This document shows, one piece after another, positions 51,590 through 60,461 of a DNA stretch of 64,000 nucleotides. The notes beneath the pieces were generated by a model. That model did no database searches, was not told the origin of the DNA, and was given only the letters and a program-made list of their open reading frames with translations. Origin of the DNA: Chitinophaga sp. LS1 (GTDB lineage Bacteria; Bacteroidota; Bacteroidia; Chitinophagales; Chitinophagaceae); NCBI RefSeq assembly GCF_034274695.1, contig NZ_CP128362.1, positions 3,164,501 to 3,228,500 on the forward strand. Direction: 5' to 3'. The first letter of the stretch is position 1, and every line of letters starts with the position of its first letter. The position numbers were made by a program, and so were the translations under genes.

Positions 51590-53128
51590 ATGAGAACGAT
51601 TATGTATCGCAGGATATATCTCATCGCTTGTTTACTATTGATTACCCAGGGAAGCTGTAAAAAGTTCCTGGATGTAAAGGCACTGGACAAACTGTCTGGT
51701 AATGCTTTCTTCCAGAGTGCCAGCGATGTAGAAGATAATATGTGGGATATCTATGGCCTCTTCAGAGATGTAGTCGGCTCCTGTCCCTTGTATGCAGTAG
51801 CAGGAGAGGTGAGGGGCGGTATGCTGGGTTATTCACCACAGAAGAACGATGGCAATGATCGCAGCTTTGTAGAATATGCTGCAAAAAACGATTTGATACC
51901 ATTGATCTATACCCCTTCAGGCAAGGATTTCTGGAACATATTTGACCTGGCAAACCTGTCGGACTGGAAACCGTTTTACCGGGTGATACAAGCCTGTAAT
52001 ATCCTTCAGTACGAAATAGGGCGCCGTAGTATACCGGACCTCTCTAATGAACAGAAACTGGAATACCAGGCAGAAGCCACCTTTATGCGTTGCCTCTCTT
52101 ACTGGACCATGGTACGCCTGTGGGGCGATGTCGCTTACTATACAGATGCGTATCATGAAGCACCACTACCCAGAGAAAAAATGGTCACCGTAATGAAGAA
52201 TTGCATTGCTGACCTGAGTGGTGTAATGGATAACCTGCCATGGACATTTTCAGACCCTGCCAACCGTGGTGCTCGCGCCAGCAAAGGTGCCGCCATTGGT
52301 CTTATCATGGAAATGAATATGTGGAATGCAGGGTTTGATAAGGCCAATGCACAACAATACTATAAATCCACTGCCGATCTGGGAAATGACCTGATCCAGA
52401 GTGCGGCGTACGAATTGTTGCCCATAGATCAGTCCTTCACCATCTTCAAAGGTCGTAGTAAAGAAAGCCTGTTTGATATCGTGATCAGTAGTAACTATGG
52501 AGAAACCTTGTCAGAGAAATGGAATGACCTCTCAGAGCTGGTGGTGCACTATCCATATAAGCGTCCGGCTGCCAATCACCAATACAGCTTTTGCTATTTC
52601 AGGGCCGAATACCTGCGTCGGCTATATCCTACAGGCGTACCGGATGCCCGTATAGAAATGTGGTTTGACTCCCAGATGTTTGCCAACGACGGTACCTTCC
52701 TGTTCCTGAAATACAACAGTGTGTATGAGCAGGGGAATGACGATGTGAATGTGGATAACAACCTCATTGTACTCCGCTATGCAGGTGCGATCCTGCTCAG
52801 GGCAGAAGCACTTGCAGAGATGGGCGAAGATGCAGAAGCAATACGCATGATGAACCTGATCAGGGATAGAGCCAGGACTACGCTTTATCAGGGGGCTGGT
52901 GGTACCGCACTGAAGGAGGCCATCTTCACAGAAAGGTCCAAGGAACTGATGATGGAAGGGCACTATTACTTCGATCTGATAAGAACAGGCAGAGTGACGA
53001 ATACAAACTGGTGTTATTACGCCCTGACACAATCCCAGTTTGACAATGGCGGATGGACCTGGCCTGTATCCACAGCTTCGCTGGATAACAACCCTTACAT
53101 GCAATTAAATAATTACTGGTTAAGATAA
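51590..53128 (+). CDS. SusD/RagB-family lipoprotein (SusD-2)
   Basis: The 512-residue lipoprotein (Cys23, TQGSCKKFLDVK; an alternative ATG at 51602 would shorten the leader by four residues) has the SusD TPR segment (EATFMRCLSYWTMVRLWGDV) and the terminal domain (FTERSKELMMEGHYYFDLIR). It binds ligand for SusC-2. Confidence 0.93.
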   Translation: MRTIMYRRIYLIACLLLITQGSCKKFLDVKALDKLSGNAFFQSASDVEDNMWDIYGLFRDVVGSCPLYAVAGEVRGGMLGYSPQKNDGNDRSFVEYAAKNDLIPLIYTPSGKDFWNIFDLANLSDWKPFYRVIQACNILQYEIGRRSIPDLSNEQKLEYQAEATFMRCLSYWTMVRLWGDVAYYTDAYHEAPLPREKMVTVMKNCIADLSGVMDNLPWTFSDPANRGARASKGAAIGLIMEMNMWNAGFDKANAQQYYKSTADLGNDLIQSAAYELLPIDQSFTIFKGRSKESLFDIVISSNYGETLSEKWNDLSELVVHYPYKRPAANHQYSFCYFRAEYLRRLYPTGVPDARIEMWFDSQMFANDGTFLFLKYNSVYEQGNDDVNVDNNLIVLRYAGAILLRAEALAEMGEDAEAIRMMNLIRDRARTTLYQGAGGTALKEAIFTERSKELMMEGHYYFDLIRTGRVTNTNWCYYALTQSQFDNGGWTWPVSTASLDNNPYMQLNNYWLR

Positions 53129-53138
53129 AATATGTCTT

Positions 53139-53840
53139 ATGCTGCGAATGATTTTATTTTCTACCCTGATATTGATGAGTTTATTCGCCTGTAAAAAGGA
53201 TGAATACTACCAGGACTCCGGTACACAGGATCCGCATTTCAATGGCAATACCCTGGTTTATCTGGATGCTGTACCATTTTTCTTTGATTCACTGGCGCAG
53301 ATAGTGCGCCTGTCAGGCATGGAAGATGTATTTACAAAAGATACACTCACCTTCTTTGCACCCACTGACCGTAGTATCAAAAACCTCGTAGAGTTAATGA
53401 ACGACAACCTCTATATGTATGGATATGATACGATCAAAACTCTTTCAGATGTACCACAGGTCGTGTGGCAAAAATATCTGCAGCGATATATGTTCCATGG
53501 TGCGAATCAATTAAAGGATTATCCACAGATTGACTTCAGTCTAAAATCTATTTATCCCGGACAGGACTATCTATCCTGGAACAATACCACGATGAATATA
53601 GGTGCGATTTATACAGATGATAATGGCGTGAAGTATGTAGGCTACCGGCAGCTCACCATTTCCTACATACCGGATCTGACCTACCCATATGATAACTGGA
53701 ACACAGCGATGGTATCTTCCTCCAATATTCTCACAGATAATGGAGTCGTACATACGCTGGATAAAGATCACAATTATTTCGGTTTTGATATCGATAATTT
53801 CCTGTCCGATATGATATCCGTAATGCAAACCGGTGGATGA
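53139..53840 (+). CDS. Fasciclin-domain lipoprotein
   Basis: This 233-residue lipoprotein (LFACKKDEYY, Cys18) consists of a single FAS1 domain (LDAVPFFFDSLAQIVRLSGM; TFFAPTDRSIKNLVELMND). It lacks the CBM6 tail of its counterpart after SusD-1, but occupies the same operon position, which suggests the two SusC/D-fasciclin units arose by duplication (inference). Confidence 0.85.
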   Translation: MLRMILFSTLILMSLFACKKDEYYQDSGTQDPHFNGNTLVYLDAVPFFFDSLAQIVRLSGMEDVFTKDTLTFFAPTDRSIKNLVELMNDNLYMYGYDTIKTLSDVPQVVWQKYLQRYMFHGANQLKDYPQIDFSLKSIYPGQDYLSWNNTTMNIGAIYTDDNGVKYVGYRQLTISYIPDLTYPYDNWNTAMVSSSNILTDNGVVHTLDKDHNYFGFDIDNFLSDMISVMQTGG

Positions 53841-53858
53841 TAAAAAATAGCACACGAT

Positions 53859-55433
53859 ATGAAAATACTCGCTTATATACTGACTGTCAGCATAGCACTT
53901 ATTGCCTGTAGCAAAAAAGATAAAGTCTACCCGGATCCCTATGCGGGCGGACGTGCGCCACTGGGTGTGACACTCAGTACAGATGCACCTGCTCCGTCAG
54001 AAGCAGCGGTTGGCACCGTCATTACTTTCAAAGGCAGCGGATTGCTGTCACACAAGGATAGTATTCATTTCAATTTCAATGGCGAAGCTGGTGAAATAGT
54101 CGCTGTTGATTCTACCGGCATCCAGGTAAAAGTACCTGCTACTGCAAGTACGGGGGTGACCAGTGTATCGATTGGGGATCAGGTATTTATCGGACCGGTA
54201 TTCAAAGTTAAGGGCAACCTGGATATTGATAATACGTGGAAAGGGGTAGTAGGTAGCAGCAGCTGGGTGAATGATTTATACCGTTTTTCAGACGGCCGCA
54301 TCCTCCTTATTGGCGACTTCCTGGATTATGAACACAAAGGTGTGGTAAAACCTATAGGTCGTATAGTGCTCATCTCCAAAGATGGTGAAATAGATCGTTC
54401 GCTGCAATCAGGCAGAGGGTCAGATGGTTCACTCAGCACGATCGGAGCCCTGCCCAGTGGCAAGCTGGTAGTGGGTGGCAGCTTTGCATCGTACGATATA
54501 CACCTGGCAGAGATGCACAACATCACGGTATTGAATGCGAATGGTTCAATAGATTCTACAGTCGTAAACACATTTGAAGGGAAAGATACAGTGCCTGCAT
54601 TCAATGGTGGAACAGATGGAAATATCTCAAGGGTATTTGTACATGAAAATAAGATCACTGCAGTTGGATCATTCAGTTATTATGAGCAGTACGTGTATGG
54701 AATATCTGACTATTTGCATGAGCGGGATTCGCTGGTGGTAGACAGTATTCCAGTCAGGAACCTGATACGCTTTTTCCCGGATGGGTCGCTTGATTCTTCC
54801 TTCAACTACAATACAGCCTTGCACAGAAGTAATGATGGTGCAAACGGACCTATTGCCGATGCATGCATGCAGGACGATGGCAAACTGATTATCGTAGGGC
54901 GCTTTACCCGTTACAATGGTATGGATGCTCCCTACATTGCCCGTATCAATACAGATGGCAGTCTTGATCAGGGGTTTGGTGGTGCCGGTGCAGACAATAC
55001 CATCGCCAGTATCCGCTATAATGCCACTACCCAACGATTTGTACTGGCGGGTGTGTTCCGCAAATTCGACGGAGTTGATCATCATGGACTGGTCATGCTG
55101 AAAACAGATGGTACGGTCGATCCGCAACTGACGCCGTTGCCCATGGCAACTGATGTGAGTTACAGGCTGGCGCAGCAACTGAACAATGGATTGATTGTAG
55201 TAAGTGGTTATTTCAATAAGTATGGCAATGTTCACCGTAGTGGGTTCATGGTATTAAACCCTGATGGCTCGCTGGCGGCAGGCTATAACAATACCGCTGA
55301 TTTTAGTGGCAGTCTGACCAAAGTATTTGAAACTACCAATTCTTCTGGTCAGACGCAGACCCTCATCACAGGGCTTTTTAGTACGTTCAACAGGGTACAG
55401 ATCACCAATGTAGTAAGGTTACTCTTTAAGTAA
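53859..55433 (+). CDS. DUF5008/IPT-TIG plus beta-propeller (delta-60 repeat) lipoprotein
   Basis: The 524-residue lipoprotein (IALIACSKKDK) has an N-terminal IPT/TIG-like Ig fold (about 30-115, PAPSEAAVGTVITFKGSGLL), as in DUF5008 proteins. Delta-60/DUF5122 beta-propeller repeats follow (about 130-524, with repeated phrases such as DGSLDSSF, NTDGSLDQGFGG and LPSGKLVVGGSF). It is probably surface-exposed and ligand-binding; no catalytic residues are evident. Its presence beside SusC/D and fasciclin genes matches known Bacteroidota neighbourhoods. Confidence 0.75.
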   Translation: MKILAYILTVSIALIACSKKDKVYPDPYAGGRAPLGVTLSTDAPAPSEAAVGTVITFKGSGLLSHKDSIHFNFNGEAGEIVAVDSTGIQVKVPATASTGVTSVSIGDQVFIGPVFKVKGNLDIDNTWKGVVGSSSWVNDLYRFSDGRILLIGDFLDYEHKGVVKPIGRIVLISKDGEIDRSLQSGRGSDGSLSTIGALPSGKLVVGGSFASYDIHLAEMHNITVLNANGSIDSTVVNTFEGKDTVPAFNGGTDGNISRVFVHENKITAVGSFSYYEQYVYGISDYLHERDSLVVDSIPVRNLIRFFPDGSLDSSFNYNTALHRSNDGANGPIADACMQDDGKLIIVGRFTRYNGMDAPYIARINTDGSLDQGFGGAGADNTIASIRYNATTQRFVLAGVFRKFDGVDHHGLVMLKTDGTVDPQLTPLPMATDVSYRLAQQLNNGLIVVSGYFNKYGNVHRSGFMVLNPDGSLAAGYNNTADFSGSLTKVFETTNSSGQTQTLITGLFSTFNRVQITNVVRLLFK

Positions 55434-55442
55434 AGGTCAATT

Positions 55443-57167
55443 ATGCAGCACAGAATATATATCCTCCTGCTACTGGTCGGCTTCATGGCCTGCAATAAAG
55501 GCTACGACCGTATACTGGATAAGAAAGATTATAATGACAGTACCGGGGTCATAGCGCGTACCCCCAAAATATTGTTCCTCACCATCGACGGCGCGCGGGG
55601 AGAATCTGTGAGAGATGCCGGTGCACCCAACCTGTTGGCACTATCAGAGCACGCTATCTATTCCTGGAACAGCATCAGTGATACCATTGCCCTGCGCAGC
55701 ACGGGATGGGCAGATCTGCTCACCGGTGTACACAAAGAAAAACATGGTGTGATAAAAGATGATTTCAGCAACAACCACCTGCAGGCATACCCTGTATTTT
55801 TCAAATATATCAAAGATAGAGAGCCTAAGTTCCGTATTGCAGCATACAGCTCCTCAGATAGCCTGGGTCAATATCTAATCACAGATGCTGACGTTAATCA
55901 AACCTTTGCGGACGATGATGCCGCCGCTACCCAGGCTATCCTGCAGGAGTTAACGATCGATACTGCCAGTATGGTATTTGGTCAGTTCTCGCAGGTAGAA
56001 CTGGCAGGGCGCCAGTATGGATACGATGTGAGTGTACCCGAATATAAAGCGGCTATCTTACAGGCAGATGAAAATATCGGAAAGATCATCACTGCCCTCC
56101 GGCAACGTAAGACGTATGCTGCCGAAGACTGGCTGGTGATCATTACTGCCGGTAATGGCGGGGCTTACACCATCGATCCTTCAAATGATGATGGTACAAT
56201 CCTGAGCAATACAAAGGTGAATACCTTCACAATCTATTACTCTCCCCGCTATGCGCCAGGTTTCTTAGACCGCCCATATACTGGTAACCGTTATACCGGC
56301 AAGGCAGTGCGGCTGTATGGTAATACTTCGGCCAGTGCAGTGTATGCCATTGTTGACAGCGGAAAGGAAGATTATAACTTAGGTAAAGATGCAGAAGCGA
56401 CGATAGAATTAAAGATCAAAAAGAACAAGACGTCCGCAGGTGATTATTCCTATACCTATCCTTCCGTCATTGGTAACAATATGTCGCTGGACTGGTGGAA
56501 CAATACCGGGTGGAACATTTCGCTGGAAGTAAATGCCTGGGGGGTACACTTTGGTCAAAACGGTGCAGGATTTAATATGGCGACAGCCAGCAATATCAGT
56601 GATGGTAAATGGCATGACATTGCCGCCGTGTTTGTAAACAGGGATAATAAGCGGTACCTCCGCCTGTTCACAGATGGTAACTTCAACACAGAAGCAGACA
56701 TTACCAGCTATGGCAATTTTGATACAGATGCACCGCTTACATTAGGCTATATGCCCGGTAATATTGTGAATAACCGCTGGCTGGATGCTTATATCACAGA
56801 GGTGAAGTTCTGGAAAGCGGCGATTCCAGACAATATCATCAGTGAATATGTATGTGCGGCAGAACTGCCTTCCTCCCATCCTTACCACGATTATCTTGTG
56901 GGTTACTGGTCCTGCAAAGATGGGTATGGCAATATATTCAGAGACCAGAGTGAATGGTCGCATGACTTCCAGATCAAAGGTGGTTATCAGTGGGATGACT
57001 TCAGTGACCTGATGTGCCCAAGTAGTGCCAATAACCTTGCCCAGCTGGTGCCACAGCCGGTAGATCCTGTGCGTCAGATCCTGAACTGGTTGCAGATAGC
57101 TGCTGATACTAAATGGGACCTGGATGGAAAAGTATGGGTCACTTCCTATGTAGATATTAACAAATAA
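55443..57167 (+). CDS. Alkaline-phosphatase-superfamily lipoprotein with LamG-like (DUF4983) domain
   Basis: The 574-residue lipoprotein (GFMACNKGYD, Cys17) has an N-terminal type-I phosphodiesterase/nucleotide-pyrophosphatase-like domain (about 40-290: ILFLTIDGARGESVRDAGAP, LRSTGWADLLTG, EKHGV, then DWLVIITAGNGGA). It is joined to a concanavalin-like LamG/DUF4983 domain (about 300-480). Metal ligands of full alkaline phosphatases are only partly visible: the usual final D-H-G is replaced by A-G-N-G-G. Catalysis is therefore uncertain; it may be a binding protein. It is the only potential enzyme in the operon. Confidence 0.7.
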   Translation: MQHRIYILLLLVGFMACNKGYDRILDKKDYNDSTGVIARTPKILFLTIDGARGESVRDAGAPNLLALSEHAIYSWNSISDTIALRSTGWADLLTGVHKEKHGVIKDDFSNNHLQAYPVFFKYIKDREPKFRIAAYSSSDSLGQYLITDADVNQTFADDDAAATQAILQELTIDTASMVFGQFSQVELAGRQYGYDVSVPEYKAAILQADENIGKIITALRQRKTYAAEDWLVIITAGNGGAYTIDPSNDDGTILSNTKVNTFTIYYSPRYAPGFLDRPYTGNRYTGKAVRLYGNTSASAVYAIVDSGKEDYNLGKDAEATIELKIKKNKTSAGDYSYTYPSVIGNNMSLDWWNNTGWNISLEVNAWGVHFGQNGAGFNMATASNISDGKWHDIAAVFVNRDNKRYLRLFTDGNFNTEADITSYGNFDTDAPLTLGYMPGNIVNNRWLDAYITEVKFWKAAIPDNIISEYVCAAELPSSHPYHDYLVGYWSCKDGYGNIFRDQSEWSHDFQIKGGYQWDDFSDLMCPSSANNLAQLVPQPVDPVRQILNWLQIAADTKWDLDGKVWVTSYVDINK

Positions 57168-57177
57168 ACCTGCTGCT

Positions 57178-58539
57178 ATGCGCCCTTATATATTTTTACT
57201 GTTAATTTTGTTTGCCTGTAAAAAAAATGACCGGTTTAAGGATGAACAGTTAAGCCCTGTCAGTGTCGCTATCAGTAGTGAGAATGGGATTGTGAATATA
57301 CCTGGATCGGAAAACTATACCAAGGCGACAGATGATATTACCATTCCGGTTAAGCTCGTGTTTTCTGCTGCCACACCTAAGATCTTTACAGTGAATATTG
57401 GAGTGGATAACGATACTGTCAATACCCTTATCAATCACCAGCAACTGGGTAATGCTGTATTACTGGATGAATCTTATTACACACTGCCAGGTACTGCTGA
57501 AATCCGCTTTGGGCTGGATACATTCAGTATTCCGTTAAAGGTAAGTATGCAGGCGATAGAACGGTATTATGGTCATGATCTGGCACTGGCGGTTCGTTTG
57601 TCTGACGCTACTAAGGAGAATACGCTGGATGCAACAGGGCAAATGGCGATCATTCTCATTCATACGGATAAGGTGATTGCTGAATCGGAGATCCACTATC
57701 TTTATTTCACCAAAGCAGGATCTGTATTATTAGAACCAGATGGTACTGATCATACACTGGGTAATACAGAAGTGACATTGCCAGTCAGTGTCACGCTGGG
57801 TGGTACGGCTGGTGGCGCATTCTCCATCAACCTCTCTGCTGCACCCGATACGGCACAGGCGCTTATTGACAATGGTACGCTGGCAGGATCAGTACTATTG
57901 GCATCAGGAACAGATTATACATTGCCGGCCACGGTGAATTTTCCAGCCAATACTAATGTGGCAAAATTCAATCTCACAGTGAAGACGGCTTCCATCATCA
58001 ATAATGTTAACAACAAACCTGTATTGGCGATTCAGCTAAGTGATCCTACCCGTCACCTGCTGGACTCTTCCAAAAGCACCATTGTGTTGGAACTGGATCC
58101 TTCCAAACTGATAGAAACTGATATTACCAACCAAAATATCAAATACACAACACAGTACGAAAATGGCAATGCCAATGAGAATTCTCCAAAATTGATCGAT
58201 AACAATACCAATACAAAGTTCCTGTTAGGTAGTTTCTCTACTGTATGGGCGATGCTGGAATTTGATACACCACAGACCACTGGCGCTTACACCATGACTT
58301 CAGCGAACGATGCTCCCGATCGAGATCCTAAAGACTGGACGATAGAAGGTTCCAACAATGGTACAGACTGGGTAGTAGTGGATAAGCGGGTAGATCAGAA
58401 CTTCGGCTCCCGGTTCCTGACGGTGAAATACACCTTCTCAAACCAGGATGCGTACAAGTTCTACCGCCTTTATGTAACGGCGACACATGGTAGCTCTCTT
58501 TACCAACAGGCAGAATGGCGGCTGATAAAACGGCCCTGA
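57178..58539 (+). CDS. DUF1735 (BT_3987-like) and F5/8-type C domain lipoprotein
   Basis: The 453-residue lipoprotein (LLILFACKKNDRF) contains two DUF1735-like Ig domains (about 30-160 and 175-310, each ending in an LDS/LDA.G..-type strand). A coagulation-factor-5/8 C-type (discoidin) domain follows at about 320-453 (WTIEGSNNGTDWVVVDKR). Discoidin-type domains bind sugars. It is the last gene of the SusC/D operon and ends 7 bp before a strong terminator. Confidence 0.8.
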   Translation: MRPYIFLLLILFACKKNDRFKDEQLSPVSVAISSENGIVNIPGSENYTKATDDITIPVKLVFSAATPKIFTVNIGVDNDTVNTLINHQQLGNAVLLDESYYTLPGTAEIRFGLDTFSIPLKVSMQAIERYYGHDLALAVRLSDATKENTLDATGQMAIILIHTDKVIAESEIHYLYFTKAGSVLLEPDGTDHTLGNTEVTLPVSVTLGGTAGGAFSINLSAAPDTAQALIDNGTLAGSVLLASGTDYTLPATVNFPANTNVAKFNLTVKTASIINNVNNKPVLAIQLSDPTRHLLDSSKSTIVLELDPSKLIETDITNQNIKYTTQYENGNANENSPKLIDNNTNTKFLLGSFSTVWAMLEFDTPQTTGAYTMTSANDAPDRDPKDWTIEGSNNGTDWVVVDKRVDQNFGSRFLTVKYTFSNQDAYKFYRLYVTATHGSSLYQQAEWRLIKRP

Positions 58540-58545
58540 GAAATT

Positions 58546-58578
58546 AAAAAAGCTTCTGCCTTTGGCAGAAGCTTTTTT
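58546..58578 (+). terminator. Strong intrinsic terminator ending the ten-gene SusC/D operon
   Basis: Perfect 15-bp arms AAAAAAGCTTCTGCC and its complement (58564-58578) with a 3-nt loop TTT, followed by the T-tract included in the arm. It is 7 bp after the last stop codon. Confidence 0.9.
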
Positions 58579-58596
58579 CGTCCTATTTTTGACCCA

Positions 58597-59079
58597 ATGA
58601 AACTCGAACTCATTCAGGGAGATATCACTAAAATTGAAGCAGATGCAATCGTAAATGCTGCCAATACTTCCCTCATGGGAGGTGGAGGTGTAGATGGCGC
58701 CATTCATCGCGCCGGCGGCGCTGCCATACTAGAAGACTGCCGGAAGATCATTGCCCGCCAGGGCAAATGTGCTACCGGTCAGGCGGTGACGACCACTGCC
58801 GGGAACCTACCAGCCAAATATCTTATCCACACAGTAGGGCCTGTATGGAATGGCAAACCGAAAGAAGAAGAATTACTGGCCAATGCTTATCGCAATAGTT
58901 TGGAACAGGCTGTGGCACACGATGTGAAAATCATCACGTTTCCTAATATCAGCACAGGTATTTACCACTTTCCAAAAGATAAAGCAGCACAAATAGCTAT
59001 CACTACAGTAAGAGAATTCTCCGAAAAAAATAATACAATAGAAAAGGTAATCTTTGTATGTTTCGACCGGGAAAATTAA
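58597..59079 (+). CDS. Macro-domain protein, O-acetyl-ADP-ribose deacetylase-like
   Basis: The 160-residue product is a single macro domain (YmdB type). It has the ADP-ribose-binding motifs [18 protein letters not shown] (residues about 20-38), [12 protein letters not shown] and [12 protein letters not shown]. It removes ADP-ribose-type adducts or hydrolyses O-acetyl-ADP-ribose in the cytosol. It starts 18 bp after the preceding terminator, so it has its own promoter or reads from the next segment. It is unrelated to the SusC/D operon. Confidence 0.92.
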   Translation: MKLELIQGDITKIEADAIVNAANTSLMGGGGVDGAIHRAGGAAILEDCRKIIARQGKCATGQAVTTTAGNLPAKYLIHTVGPVWNGKPKEEELLANAYRNSLEQAVAHDVKIITFPNISTGIYHFPKDKAAQIAITTVREFSEKNNTIEKVIFVCFDREN

Positions 59080-59111
59080 GACCTGTATAAATCCCTATTA
59101 TAATAAAATCT

Positions 59112-59873
59112 ATGAGAAGAATCAGCATCCTAATGGCCCTTGCAATAGCAGGATGTCATCAGGAAAACAAGACATCACAACGAGAAGACACAGCCACAGC
59201 AACCAGCACGACTACACCCGGCTCAGCGACTTCGCCAGCCGGATTCGAAGGGAAAAAAGTACAGGAAGGGGTAAAGGTACTGTTCGATACAGTGATCGCT
59301 ACCAAACAAACGGATGCCTTTATCAGGGCTAAGTATCCTTACAATACACCCGGCATTCCTTTCACACACAACGATGAAGACATCACTGGTGATAGTACGA
59401 CCACCCGTGTATCAGTTTTCCACATTCCGGGTTATGATATTATCTACAAGTTCGAATTTAAAGAAGAGTTTGAAGGCGGTAGCAGCACCATTACTGTCAA
59501 TAAAAAGCAGATCACCCGCATCATCGACGAAAGTGGCAGCACTGTGAATGATTGCGGATATTTCAGCTGGGGTGGATCACCAATGGAGACCTGCACTATC
59601 AACGGACAGCAATATGTGATACTCTCCGGTACCAACGAATGGGCTTCCGGCATGTTTACCAATCTTGTGTATGGTATTCTTGTACCACTGGCGGAGAATA
59701 ACACTACTGCTTATCTTGTATCCAGCTATGGTCAGTTGTCTTTCTATCCAAAAGGAGAGGCCGGCAGTACGAAGCTGACCTTTTTACAAGGTGGCCGTCT
59801 GGAAGAAGATGAAGAAGAAGACGAATTAGACAGCTTACGTATACAAATCGCACAGCTTGACATCCGTCAATAA
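59112..59873 (+). CDS. Hypothetical lipoprotein
   Basis: The 253-residue product has a short lipobox-type signal (MALAIAGCHQEN, Cys15). A Ser/Thr-rich linker is followed by a beta-rich domain (FDTVIATKQTDAFIRAKYPY; FKEEFEGGSSTITVNKK), and the tail is acidic (EEDEEEDELDSL). No family is recognised. Confidence 0.6.
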   Translation: MRRISILMALAIAGCHQENKTSQREDTATATSTTTPGSATSPAGFEGKKVQEGVKVLFDTVIATKQTDAFIRAKYPYNTPGIPFTHNDEDITGDSTTTRVSVFHIPGYDIIYKFEFKEEFEGGSSTITVNKKQITRIIDESGSTVNDCGYFSWGGSPMETCTINGQQYVILSGTNEWASGMFTNLVYGILVPLAENNTTAYLVSSYGQLSFYPKGEAGSTKLTFLQGGRLEEDEEEDELDSLRIQIAQLDIRQ

Positions 59874-59905
59874 AAACAGTAACTTTCTCATACAAATATT
59901 TATGT

Positions 59906-60266
59906 ATGAGAAAGTTCCCGTTATTATTACTCTTAATAGTAGTTTTTAGCCTACAGGTCTCTTCACAAGGTCTTGACAATCTATACCGACTCTCCAATGC
60001 CAAAACCCGTAGTATCAGTCCTGAAAACCTGACAGGCGAGAAAGGTAAAGGAGGTATGGCATCGCCCTCCAAAAATGCACCCCCTAACACAGCCAATGCA
60101 TCTGATGCTGCCCGCGATCTGGGTCAGGGCTGGAAAGTAAATCCCTTCATCATCATCAAACCCGGTCAGACAGTCTGATATATCTTCCGTTGTATACTGG
60201 TATCAGACAGAGCCACATCAGCCATTCCCCACATTGCCGTCAAAAGATGCACTGGAAGTGTATTGA
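59906..60266 (+). pseudogene. Internal-deletion remnant of a DUF2961 / GH172-type gene
   Basis: The first 90 codons (59906-60178) have a signal peptide and then NLYRLSNAKTRSISPENL and DLGQGWKVNPFIIIKPGQTV, the N-terminal signature of DUF2961/GH172 proteins. Directly at the junction (about 60176) the next frame reads SDISSVVYWYQTEPHQPFPT, LPSKDALEVY and a stop (60264-60266), which matches the later part of the same family. About 250-300 residues, including the catalytic core, are missing, and the join shifts the frame. Hence it is a null allele. Family assignment is from motif recall. Confidence 0.65.
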
Positions 60267-60461
60267 GCGGCATGGGTAAAATATGGTTATCATCAGTCAT
60301 TATCATTGAATCTTTATAATCCTCTTTATAATATTTTTATTTCCTGACGACAATGTAGCAAGCAACCCAATAAAAATCATATGAAATAATAAATGTGTTT
60401 TCCGTGTAACTGACGGACAGGAGAAGTACTGCCATTTATCAAAGACCAAAATTTAATCGCC
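60267..60461. other. Intergenic region ahead of the third SusC/D pair
   Basis: AT-rich, no gene. It must hold the promoter of SusC-3, but I see no exact TAnnTTTG element; TATCATTG near 60299 has one mismatch. Confidence 0.4.

Noticed and set aside
54300..55430. Beta-propeller repeats as a sensor protein
   Set aside because: No membrane or signalling domain; lipoprotein with repeats only.
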